A stretch of 5,201 bases of DNA, taken from NCBI GenBank assembly GCA_024763135.1, contig JANTGD010000276.1, positions 1-5,201 of the forward strand, in the 5' to 3' direction. How positions within the stretch are numbered: the stretch's first letter is position 1; every line of letters starts with the position of its first letter. Below are positions 1-5,201 of the stretch, in pieces. Origin of the DNA: Thiotrichales bacterium (GTDB lineage Bacteria; Pseudomonadota; Gammaproteobacteria; UWMA-0217). The position numbers and the translations under genes are program-made. Under the pieces are notes generated by a model, which was not told the DNA's origin, did no database searches, and was given only the letters and a program-made list of their open reading frames with translations.

Positions 1-288
1 CACACGCGAGCGGCTGGCATAGAGGGTATCGGCAAAGGCCTGATTGAGCCCGATAAACGCGGTATGGCTGAGATGTTTTCGTGCCTGTGAACAGGCAGAC
101 TTGGTCACTTGGCGCAGTGGCGTATCGTTGCCGCTATGGTCGCCGAAAAAACGGTCAAGTTCGGTTTGCAGGCTGCCTTTGCGGTGGTTGAGCAAAAAGC
201 GAATAAGGACGGGAAAGGGTAGCTTTCTGGAGCGTGTAAACGCGCGATCATCGAGTCGATGACACTGGATAAACTCAGGGTCATCCAT
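1..288 (-). CDS. IS4-family transposase, N-terminal fragment (runs off the window)
   Basis: The fragment encodes 96 residues of a DDE transposase and continues past base 1. It begins MDDPEFIQCHRLDDRAFTRS and contains the features of the IS4-family N-terminal domain: a TRSRKLPFPVLIRFLLNHRKG segment, then GSLQTELDRFF, then QARKHLSHTAFIGLNQAF near the edge. This N-terminal domain precedes the RNase H-like catalytic core, whose DDE residues are outside the window. I chose ATG 288-286 because the frame is closed by TAA at 330-328 and no earlier ATG is in frame. The in-frame stretch just upstream still reads like family sequence (SKFENTYSHINAL), so the real start may lie further upstream in another frame and a 1-nt frameshift is possible. 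A 63-codon ORF in an overlapping frame is a shadow. Confidence 0.82.
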   Translation of the reverse strand, partial: MDDPEFIQCHRLDDRAFTRSRKLPFPVLIRFLLNHRKGSLQTELDRFFGDHSGNDTPLRQVTKSACSQARKHLSHTAFIGLNQAFADTLYASRSRV

Positions 289-382
289 AAGTGCATTTAT
301 GTGGCTATAGGTATTCTCAAATTTGCTTTAGAAATCGCATTGTGCTGGCTTCCAAATGGCTTGCTTTTGAAGTGTATGATGG

Positions 383-413
383 GGGTTATCGTAACAAATA
401 CAGCGGGTTATCG
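383..413. repeat. Pair of 9-bp direct repeats inside the IS end
   Basis: GGGTTATCG occurs at 383-391 and again at 405-413, with start points 22 bp apart (about two helical turns). Both copies lie just inside the putative terminal repeat. Subterminal repeats of this kind can be transposase binding sites; that role is inferred from position only. Confidence 0.4.
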
Positions 414-431
414 CTTAACTTAACGGCATTG
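413..431 (-). repeat. Putative IS4-type terminal inverted repeat
   Basis: Read inward from the IS tip, the bases are CAATGCCGTTAAGTTAAGC. I recall the E. coli IS4 end as TAATGCCGATCAGTTAAGG, which would match at about 15 of 19 positions. Its placement, about 125 nt outside the transposase start and directly next to a broken gene, supports it as the element's end. Its partner would be beyond the left edge, so the repeat itself cannot be shown here. Confidence 0.6.
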
Positions 432-441
432 GGTACTGACC

Positions 442-717
442 CCTTTCCTTGTGGCATGGGATGACACCGACTGCAAGCTGGGTAAGTTTGATCTTATTAT
501 TGGTAGCGACGTGCTCTACGAGAGGGAACATGCCGAGCAATTGTCGATTTTTATCGACGAGCATGCTGAAGTGCAATGCGAGGTTATTATCGTCGATCCC
601 GGGCGTCGTCAACACGGGCGTTTCAGCACGCAAATGGCTGCAAAAGGCTACCGTTGTTCCGAACTATCTGGCCTGGAAGGCACCAAAAAAGTGCTTATCA
701 TGCATTATCAGAAGTAG
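442..717 (+). pseudogene. SAM-dependent methyltransferase, 5'-truncated remnant (COG3897 / METTL21-like)
   Basis: This is the C-terminal half of a class I SAM methyltransferase. The frame is open from 424 (in-frame TAA at 421) to TAG at 715-717. The clear signature is KFDLIIGSDVLYERE at roughly residues 12-26 counted from GTG 451, matching the post-II acidic loop region of the COG3897 / Methyltransf_16 type of predicted N-methyltransferases. It is followed by an EVIIVDPGRR strand and loop and a C-terminal MAAKGY segment typical of the fold. The SAM-binding glycine loop (motif I), which should lie about 60-90 residues upstream, is absent: immediately upstream is the IS end. The gene therefore looks disrupted by the IS insertion and is very unlikely to bind SAM. 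GTG 451 or ATG 459 could start a short product, but I see no convincing ribosome binding site. Its 3' end converges on the MBL gene with only 14 nt between stop codons. Confidence 0.72.
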
Positions 718-731
718 TCACCCCGTCGGCT

Positions 732-1712
732 TTAATCCTCAAAATCACGTGCCTCGACGTTCAGGTACACATGACTGATGACGCGCCCCAGTTCATCGAA
801 GTTATACCAGTGCTGGTAAGGCTTCATGTCCTGTTTCACCAGGGCTGTCATTTCGTAATCAGTCAGGCCCTGAGCAAAATGTTTCTGTACCGAGTTTCGT
901 AGGTCCTGCAAAAATTTCAGCTGCTGTTCTGCAATTTCGCGGCCTCCGGTGAGCCCATGCCCAGGAATAATCCAGCGTCTTCCGAGCGATAGCGCGAACT
1001 TTACCGCTTCGATCTGACCGAAAATATCGCTGTCCGCCGGCCGGGCTGACTGCACCCGTTGATTGGTGATGATGTCACCTGCAAACAGGGCATTGTCGCG
1101 TGACAGTTCGACCATGATGTCGTTGTCGCTGTGCGCGCGGCCAGTATGGTGAACACGAAACATCAGGCCACCTATCTGCAGCGTTTCATCACCTGTGAGC
1201 CCCACGTTTGGGGAGGTTACCCGGGTACCCTTGGTGGCACCCTCGGTGAGTCCTTCAAATAATGCGACCCATTCCTGACCTACACCGTTTTCAACGTGTT
1301 CGATCATGCGCTGATGGGCGTAGATGCGAACCCGCGGATAGGCTTCACGGATTGCCTGGTTGCCCAGCCAGTGATCGCCATGCACATGTGTGTTGAAGAC
1401 CGCGATCACTGGTTCAGCTGTTACAGTTTGGATGGTTTTGAGCAACTTTCGCCCAATCTGCACGCTGCTGCCCGGGTCAACAATGACCACGCCGTTATTT
1501 GTCAACACGAAACCCGGGTTGTTCATGAAGCCGCCGGTGGTGGCACTGGGGAAGGTTTGCGGACCATGTGCAACATATACATGCTCGGTGACCTGATGGG
1601 CGCGCAGTTCTTGTTCGACGGCATGTGTCGGTGGAGTATGTGCCCAAGCGGATGCCCAGCCTGTGAGTAGAGCCAGGGCCGCCACCAGATGCGAGATTTT
1701 GATGCACTTCAT
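732..1712 (-). CDS. Exported MBL-fold metallohydrolase (SoxH-like)
   Basis: This 326-residue protein is a zinc-dependent metallo-beta-lactamase-fold hydrolase. A signal peptide is visible: a Lys-containing start, a hydrophobic stretch at about 9-20, and a probable cleavage after A24 (ASAWA before H25). The mature enzyme would act in the periplasm. The metal ligands are all present: HVHGDH at 109-114 (H109, H111, D113, H114), H194 in GRAHSDND, D213 in FAGD, and H252 in IPGHG. The two-metal site therefore appears complete. It resembles the SoxH / quinoprotein-relay type of MBL proteins rather than a proven beta-lactamase, and the substrate cannot be read from the sequence. It is the last gene of the operon. 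Its ATG overlaps the nitrilase stop as ATGA (1712-1709) and there is no strong Shine-Dalgarno of its own, which suggests translational coupling. I saw no obvious terminator downstream. Confidence 0.9.
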   Translation of the reverse strand: MKCIKISHLVAALALLTGWASAWAHTPPTHAVEQELRAHQVTEHVYVAHGPQTFPSATTGGFMNNPGFVLTNNGVVIVDPGSSVQIGRKLLKTIQTVTAEPVIAVFNTHVHGDHWLGNQAIREAYPRVRIYAHQRMIEHVENGVGQEWVALFEGLTEGATKGTRVTSPNVGLTGDETLQIGGLMFRVHHTGRAHSDNDIMVELSRDNALFAGDIITNQRVQSARPADSDIFGQIEAVKFALSLGRRWIIPGHGLTGGREIAEQQLKFLQDLRNSVQKHFAQGLTDYEMTALVKQDMKPYQHWYNFDELGRVISHVYLNVEARDFED

Positions 1713-2650
1713 TTTTTGGATACCCCGGCCGGATGACGAGGCTCATCGTCGATCTGCAGCGTGAAGATATCCGGTCGCGCATAGTGTCCGACCACGTCCA
1801 GAGTGCGGCGGGCCGAGGCGCAGCGTTTAATGTCGATATCGGTATACAGGATGCCATCGCGCTTTCGTAGCGGCCCCTCGACGAGTGCGCCACCAGGCGC
1901 AATGACAGCTGAGTCACCTCCGTTGATCCATTCGTCAGGATCGGGGTAGAGGCTTTCCAGTTCCTTGAAATCGTCAGGAATATCCCTGGTGCGCAGGATA
2001 TTGCCGCTATTGATCACCCAGCAGCCGCCTTCGCGCGCGATGTGTTGCATGCTGGCAATCCAGTCGTCACCGCTGTCGTATGTGGTGGCAACGTAGATGT
2101 CGATACCCTGGGCGTACAGTGCGTAGCGGCTCAACGGCATGTAGTTCTCCCAGCAGATAAGAGTGCCGACGCGGCCCAAAGGAGTATCGACCACGCGCAG
2201 ACCGGAACCATCTCCCTGGCCCCAGACCATGCGTTCGGGATTCGTGGGCATCAATTTACGGTGGCGGTTGAGCAGGCGGCCGTCCGGACCAATAACTACA
2301 ACGGTGTTGTACATCGTGGACCTGCTGGTGGCATGTTCGAGTTCGTTCATGCCGCACACGATGGTGACCTGGTGCTCACGCGCAGCCTGGTAGAGCGGAT
2401 TCAGTTGCGTACTGTTCAGATTGACAGCGTTATCGAGCAGTCGGGCATGAAGCGCCTCACTGGTATCCCAGTCGCCGCCCGGACGCAGCCGCCATATCCA
2501 GGCAGGGTAGCCAGGGATGAATGCTTCGGTAAAAACCGCCATTTCAACGCCCTGTTCAGCAACTTCGCCAATCAATTGCGCTGCCTTGGCAATACTGGCC
2601 TCACGATCAAGCACGACCGGCGCCTTTTGAACGACAGCAATTTTGCTCAT
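1709..2650 (-). CDS. Nitrilase (branch 1 of the nitrilase superfamily)
   Basis: This 313-residue cytoplasmic enzyme should hydrolyse a nitrile to the carboxylic acid and ammonia through a thioimidate on cysteine. The catalytic triad is in its expected setting: E42 in VFTEAFIPGYP, K132 in HRKLMPTNPER, and C166 in LICWENYMPL. The auxiliary glutamate is E139. The CWE motif and the GYPAWIW and MQHIAREG segments favour true nitrilases over amidases or N-carbamoylases. Length is close to the usual 310-360, with a slightly short C-terminal tail. Cyanide dihydratase or cyanide hydratase activity is an alternative because those enzymes share this architecture. The start ATG 2650-2648 is supported by AAGGGG at 2665-2660 with a 9-nt spacer. 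That Shine-Dalgarno overlaps the stop of the upstream gene, and the 3' end overlaps the MBL start by 4 nt. No signal peptide is seen. Confidence 0.93.
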   Translation of the reverse strand: MSKIAVVQKAPVVLDREASIAKAAQLIGEVAEQGVEMAVFTEAFIPGYPAWIWRLRPGGDWDTSEALHARLLDNAVNLNSTQLNPLYQAAREHQVTIVCGMNELEHATSRSTMYNTVVVIGPDGRLLNRHRKLMPTNPERMVWGQGDGSGLRVVDTPLGRVGTLICWENYMPLSRYALYAQGIDIYVATTYDSGDDWIASMQHIAREGGCWVINSGNILRTRDIPDDFKELESLYPDPDEWINGGDSAVIAPGGALVEGPLRKRDGILYTDIDIKRCASARRTLDVVGHYARPDIFTLQIDDEPRHPAGVSKK

Positions 2651-2663
2651 CGGCTGTTTCCCC

Positions 2664-2936
2664 TTATTGCGCGGTCGTTGGGTCGAGCAATCCCTTGATT
2701 TCTTCTATGCGATCAGAGGGGAAGCCGCTAAGCTCTGCGTGTTGCCGGATGAGATCGGCGCTGGGGGCAATGTAGATACAATAGAACTTGTTCTGCGTGA
2801 GATAGCTGTGCACCCATTGAATTTGCTCACCGAGTTTGTTCAATGCATCGTTGGACTCACGGGCTCCGTTCTGGCGCTCCTCCGGGCTCATATTGCCAAC
2901 GTTGGGGATCTCTCTTTCGACGATGTACTTAGGCAT
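2664..2936 (-). CDS. DUF4242 small protein (SCO4226-type nickel-binding family)
   Basis: This 90-residue cytoplasmic protein fits the DUF4242 family, whose studied member is the nickel-binding ferredoxin-like protein SCO4226 of Streptomyces. Family features visible are the start MPKYIVEREIP, the central QIQWVHSYLT (W41, H43), the strand KFYCIYIAP (C53), and the IRQHAELSGFP helix (H66, G71, P73), ending in DPTTAQ. Length is normal for the family. H43 and H66 are candidate metal or ligand contacts, although metal binding in this protein is inferred. It is the first gene of the minus-strand operon, with GAGGA at 2948-2944 and a 7-nt spacer before the ATG. Its stop codon lies within the nitrilase ribosome binding site, 13 nt before that gene's start. 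The tight coupling suggests it serves the nitrilase pathway, perhaps as a metal chaperone or small accessory binder; the actual role is unknown. Confidence 0.85.
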   Translation of the reverse strand: MPKYIVEREIPNVGNMSPEERQNGARESNDALNKLGEQIQWVHSYLTQNKFYCIYIAPSADLIRQHAELSGFPSDRIEEIKGLLDPTTAQ

Positions 2937-3014
2937 TTTTTCTTCCTCTGCGGTAGTGATGGGGGAGCCCCGGCTGTTGACTCGTGGCCATTGATGGCGA
3001 TCCTGGGCAAGTAC

Positions 3015-3030
3015 GCGGGAAATTTCCCGC
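3015..3030. promoter_or_regulatory. Perfect 16-bp palindrome, candidate operator
   Basis: GCGGGAAATTTCCCGC is an uninterrupted perfect inverted repeat (8-bp half-sites, no spacer). It lies 78 nt before the DUF4242 start and 107 nt before the regulator start. A symmetric site in a divergent promoter beside a DNA-binding regulator suggests an operator. Which protein binds it is not shown. CadC/OmpR-type winged helices more often bind tandem or spaced half-sites, so another dimeric regulator is possible. Confidence 0.55.
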
Positions 3031-3059
3031 AGAAACCACTAAGTTTTTACTAACAAGAA

Positions 3060-3091
3060 AAAACACCGGTAAAAACAACGGCCTGTGTTTT
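3060..3091. promoter_or_regulatory. Imperfect dyad with embedded direct repeat, upstream of the regulator
   Basis: AAAACACCGG (3060-3069) and CCTGTGTTTT (3082-3091) form a 9-of-10 inverted repeat with a 12-nt spacer. Overlapping it, AAAAACACCGG (3059-3069) and AAAAACAACGG (3071-3081) are direct repeats with one mismatch and 12-bp spacing. Tandem half-sites about one helical turn apart are typical of OmpR/CadC-type winged-helix proteins, so this may be the autoregulatory site. That assignment is inferred from spacing and position. Confidence 0.35.
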
Positions 3092-3137
3092 GGTTAAACT
3101 GATTGAGTAAGGTTGTTCGCTTTGACAGAAGACACTG

Positions 3138-4754
3138 ATGCTTGAGCCACAGGCAGATCTGCAGATCGGTGACTGGCAGTTCAGCCCGGCAATGAATCGT
3201 TTGCAAGGTGAAAAGGGTGAAGTTCAACTCGAACCCAAGGCTTCTGCTGTGTTGGGCCTGTTGGCTGCAAATGCAGGCAAACCGGTATCCCGGCAGAAAC
3301 TGCTGGAATCCGGTTGGGAAGGACTGGTGGTCAGTGACGATGCACTGACCCAGGTCATCATCAAGTTACGCAAAGCATTTGGCGACAGTTCACGCGACTC
3401 CCGCTATATACGAACAATTCCCAAAATGGGCTACTGTCTGGTAGCGGACGTTGCTGAACTGAGGCAGGCGCCGGATCGGGAGGTTGTGGCGCGTAAGCTG
3501 AATTCTTTAAGCAGGTGGCTTTCGTTTGCCGGTGTACTGATTTTGCTGGTGGTCGTGGGGTATTTGCTGTGGTTACCTGCCGATTTGCCTGACAGTGCTT
3601 TCCCCGAAGAGGAGGCTTCCAGTATTGCCGTGTTGCCGTTTCAAACAATCACTGGCGGCGAGCGGGAATTGCGCTTTGCACGCGGCATAGCTGCTGATCT
3701 GAATACCGATTTGTCGAGCTTGCCTGACCTGCTTGTGATCAACCCGCTTCTCGACAGTCCGGACAGGATTGCCGCCCGTTACCTTGTTACTGGCAGTGTT
3801 CATCAGGCAGGTGAGCATCTGGATGTACATGTGCGGTTGGTGGAGATGAAAACCCAACGGCAGCTGTGGTCTCAACGCTTTGAAAAAACCCTTGCTGATC
3901 TTTTCGAGATGCAGCACAGCATCAGTCGGGAAGTTGTTCGGCAGCTTTCTCTGAAGGTCAGTGCAGTGGATTTGCGGCGTCTTGCACGTCGTTACACGCC
4001 GAGCCTCGAGGCTTATGAGGCATTTCTCAGCGGCCAGTCTCGCTTACTGTTGCGGCAGCAGGAGGCCAACGCCGAGGCACAACACTGGTATCGCCAGGCA
4101 ATCGAAGCAGACCCGAATTTTGCCCGTGCCTACGCCGGCCTGGCGTTGAGCCACGCGGCTGATTACCGCAATGCCTGGGTCGATGATGGTAACAGGGCAT
4201 TGCAAAAGGCTCAGGAGATGGCGCAAACGGGGGCCCAGATCGACCCGACTATATCTGAGGTGTACTGGGTGCTGGGCTACGTGGCAGCGCAAAAACGTCA
4301 GCATGATACGGCGATTGTGCATCTTGAAAAGGCTTTGCAGCTCGATCGTTCTTACGCAGATGCCTATGCCCTGATGGGGGGTATCAATACCTATCGAGGG
4401 CTGCCGGATCGCAGTATCCCGCAGCTGAGAAAAGCACTGCGCCTGAATCAGAAAGCCGGGTATCTGTACTTCTTGTTGCTTGGGCGGGCCTATTTTTTTA
4501 CCCATCAGTACGAGCAGGCTTTGATCAATTTGAACGAATCACTCGAGCGAAACCCGATCAACTTGGAAGCCAGAATTTACCTGCTGGCGACCGCGCTGAT
4601 GCAGGGCGATACGGATAGCGTGATGTGGCAGAAAAATGAAATTGAGACGGCCGAAGAACGGTTTGATGCTGAAACCTGGCTGGCAACCTATCCAATGACC
4701 GATGCCTCGCAGCGCAGTGAGTTGTTGCAGGCTATGCAGAAGGCAGGGTTTTAG
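3138..4754 (+). CDS. CadC-like membrane one-component regulator with TolB-like and TPR domains
   Basis: This 538-residue protein combines DNA binding and sensing in one chain. Residues about 8-104 are an OmpR/CadC-type winged helix: an LEPKASAVLGLL helix, VSRQKLLESGW, the recognition-helix region VSDDALTQVIIKLRKAFGD, and the wing YIRTIPKMGYCLVADV. Residues about 127-146 form one membrane span. Residues about 161-278 are a TolB-like domain (SSIAVLPFQ, RFARGIAADL, YLVTGSV, QLWSQRFEK) common in this regulator class. Residues about 289-500 hold TPR-like repeats, for example AQHWYRQAIEADPNFARAYA and AIVHLEKALQLDRSYADAYA. The sensor part should be periplasmic, with no kinase partner needed. ATG 3138 is the only sensible start, since an in-frame TGA lies at 3123-3125; AGAAG at 3127-3131 is a weak ribosome binding site. 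Divergence from the enzyme operon suggests it controls that operon. The signal is unknown. Confidence 0.9.
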   Translation: MLEPQADLQIGDWQFSPAMNRLQGEKGEVQLEPKASAVLGLLAANAGKPVSRQKLLESGWEGLVVSDDALTQVIIKLRKAFGDSSRDSRYIRTIPKMGYCLVADVAELRQAPDREVVARKLNSLSRWLSFAGVLILLVVVGYLLWLPADLPDSAFPEEEASSIAVLPFQTITGGERELRFARGIAADLNTDLSSLPDLLVINPLLDSPDRIAARYLVTGSVHQAGEHLDVHVRLVEMKTQRQLWSQRFEKTLADLFEMQHSISREVVRQLSLKVSAVDLRRLARRYTPSLEAYEAFLSGQSRLLLRQQEANAEAQHWYRQAIEADPNFARAYAGLALSHAADYRNAWVDDGNRALQKAQEMAQTGAQIDPTISEVYWVLGYVAAQKRQHDTAIVHLEKALQLDRSYADAYALMGGINTYRGLPDRSIPQLRKALRLNQKAGYLYFLLLGRAYFFTHQYEQALINLNESLERNPINLEARIYLLATALMQGDTDSVMWQKNEIETAEERFDAETWLATYPMTDASQRSELLQAMQKAGF

Positions 4755-4869
4755 GTGCGTCAGCGAAGAGAAGCAATTTGCAGGCGATGTGTTGTCACCG
4801 GGCGTGTTCAAGGTGTCTGGTTTCGCGATACCACTCGCAGAAAAGCGATGGCACTCACTGCTGTCTCAC
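4755..4869. other. Intergenic stretch, probable outer flank or end of the right-hand IS
   Basis: The 115 nt between the regulator stop and the transposase stop hold no gene I can support. The terminal inverted repeat of the right-hand IS must lie here or inside the last codons of its transposase gene, but with only one end visible I cannot locate it. No clear rho-independent terminator for the regulator is seen. Confidence 0.5.
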
Positions 4870-5199
4870 TTACGCGGCCCTCAAGGTTAGCCTGATCTGA
4901 GGATCGGGAGGCTGCTGCTTTCGCGGACAGAGCAAGTCAGCCATTGGTTTGCGCGCAAAGGCATTGAGTTGGACCAAGCGGAACATGGCCTGCGAAACGA
5001 ACTTCTGGAATGCGATCAGCAGGTACACGCACAAGGCCACGAAGATCTGGGAGGTCACGGCATTGATCGTGTTCCCGAGGAAGCTTTTGATCTTGAGGTT
5101 CTGCTTGATCCACTTGAAGAACAATTCCACCTCCCAACGTGCTTTGTAGATGTCGGTAACGGTCTGCGCTGACCAGGATTTCTGGTTGGTGATAAATAC
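4870..5199 (-). CDS. IS4-superfamily transposase, C-terminal fragment (runs off the window)
   Basis: The fragment encodes the last 109 residues of a DDE transposase that enters from beyond the right edge and ends at TAA 4872-4870. The signature Y-(2)-R-(3)-E-(6)-K of IS4-type elements is intact: Y18, R21, E25 and K32 of the fragment, in IYKARWEVELFFKWIKQN. E25 is the third catalytic acid. It is followed by LKIKSFLGNTINAV and the hydrophobic helix SQIFVALCVYLLIAF typical of the subgroup whose N-terminus carries DUF4372. GTG 5130 can be read as a start but lies inside the signature, so it is not the true start. The C-terminus looks complete. Together with its unseen terminal repeat this is one end of a second IS, unlike the left one in sequence type. 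Confidence 0.88.
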   Translation of the reverse strand, partial: VFITNQKSWSAQTVTDIYKARWEVELFFKWIKQNLKIKSFLGNTINAVTSQIFVALCVYLLIAFQKFVSQAMFRLVQLNAFARKPMADLLCPRKQQPPDPQIRLTLRAA

Positions 5200-5201
5200 G
5201 T
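4870..5201 (-). mobile_element. Second insertion sequence (IS4 superfamily), partial
   Basis: The presence of an IS is inferred from the transposase C-terminal fragment; its start and one end lie beyond the right edge. The element's outer boundary is somewhere between 4755 and 4870. It points the same way as the left IS (both minus strand), but the visible part belongs to a different subgroup. Confidence 0.75.

Larger units (their letters stand above)
1..431 (-). mobile_element. IS4-family insertion sequence, partial (transposase-start end only)
   Basis: This is the end of an IS element that carries the start of its transposase gene; the remainder lies beyond the left edge. Two things define it: a minus-strand transposase reading frame at 288-1, and a terminal sequence at 431-413 that, read inward, is CAATGCCGTTAAGTTAAGC. 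From memory this resembles the terminal inverted repeat of Escherichia coli IS4 (TAATGCCGATCAGTTAAG), which was not checked against a database. Just beyond the putative tip the sequence becomes the interior of a methyltransferase gene, which fits an insertion junction. The exact outer base is uncertain by several nucleotides, and no target duplication can be tested because the other end is not in view. Confidence 0.75.
2937..3137. promoter_or_regulatory. Divergent promoter region between the DUF4242 operon and the regulator
   Basis: This 201-bp gap separates two outward-facing transcription units, so it must hold the promoters of both. It contains a perfect 16-bp palindrome at 3015-3030 and an imperfect dyad at 3060-3091. 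I could not assign convincing -35/-10 pairs for either direction. The left 60 bp (2950-3010) is GC-rich and without recognisable signals. The 3040-3110 part is AT-rich and is the likelier promoter core. Confidence 0.7.

Noticed and set aside
431..442. GGGT-ACTG-ACCC mini-hairpin as a transcription terminator
   Set aside because: The stem is only 4 bp and no T-run follows. It sits at the IS junction and is more simply junction sequence.
449..902. Overlapping plus-strand ORFs of 108-109 codons
   Set aside because: They are out of frame with the methyltransferase remnant and run antisense into the MBL gene; the encoded sequence has no motif.
1495..1917. 140-codon minus-strand ORF across the nitrilase-MBL junction
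   Set aside because: It overlaps both real genes in another frame, with Arg/Ser-rich, low-sense protein sequence and no family features.
2042..2698. 218-codon plus-strand ORF antisense to the nitrilase
   Set aside because: It lies opposite a nitrilase with intact catalytic residues, has no recognisable domain, and its length is explained by the codon bias of the real gene on the other strand.
3122..3127. TTGACA as a -35 box for the regulator
   Set aside because: It is only 10 nt upstream of the start codon, leaving no room for a -10 element and a leader.
1..5201. Composite transposon made of two copies of one IS
   Set aside because: The left N-terminal fragment and the right C-terminal fragment belong to different IS4-type subgroups, so identical flanking copies are unlikely. 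The two visible portions do not overlap, so this cannot be fully tested here.
1..5201. CRISPR array, tRNA or rRNA genes
   Set aside because: No regularly spaced repeats, cloverleaf-like segments or rRNA motifs were seen on either strand.

Overview
The window looks like an accessory segment of a proteobacterial chromosome, most likely gammaproteobacterial. The pointers are the IS4-family ends, the CadC/ToxR-type regulator with a TolB-like and TPR periplasmic region, the gene density and the moderate GC content. The sequence alone does not fix a species. Family assignments come from motif recognition by eye, not from a database search.

Layout from left to right: (1) bases 1 to about 431 are the transposase-start end of an IS4-family element on the minus strand. 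The rest of the transposase lies beyond the left edge. (2) About 432-717 is the 3' part of a SAM-dependent methyltransferase gene on the plus strand; its N-terminal half is missing exactly where the IS ends. (3) 732-2936 is a compact three-gene minus-strand operon. In order of transcription it encodes a 90-residue DUF4242 / SCO4226-like protein, a branch-1 nitrilase with a complete Glu-Lys-Cys triad, and an exported metallo-beta-lactamase-fold hydrolase. Gene gaps are 13 nt and then a 4-nt ATGA overlap. (4) 2937-3137 is a divergent promoter region with a perfect 16-bp palindrome and a second imperfect dyad. (5) 3138-4754 is a plus-strand gene for a membrane-bound CadC-like one-component regulator: winged helix, one membrane span, TolB-like domain, TPR repeats. 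(6) 4755-4869 holds no gene I can recognise. (7) 4870-5199 is the C-terminal end of a second transposase of the IS4 superfamily, also on the minus strand and of a different subgroup from the first; it leaves the window on the right.

The core is therefore a self-contained regulator plus enzyme cassette, bounded by two different insertion sequences. The inferred model is that the regulator senses a periplasmic or membrane cue and controls the divergent operon through the intergenic palindrome. The nitrilase would convert a nitrile (or cyanide) to a carboxylate and ammonia in the cytoplasm. The roles of the DUF4242 protein and of the secreted MBL hydrolase are unknown. The arrangement is the most interesting thing here; its substrate and signal cannot be read from the sequence.
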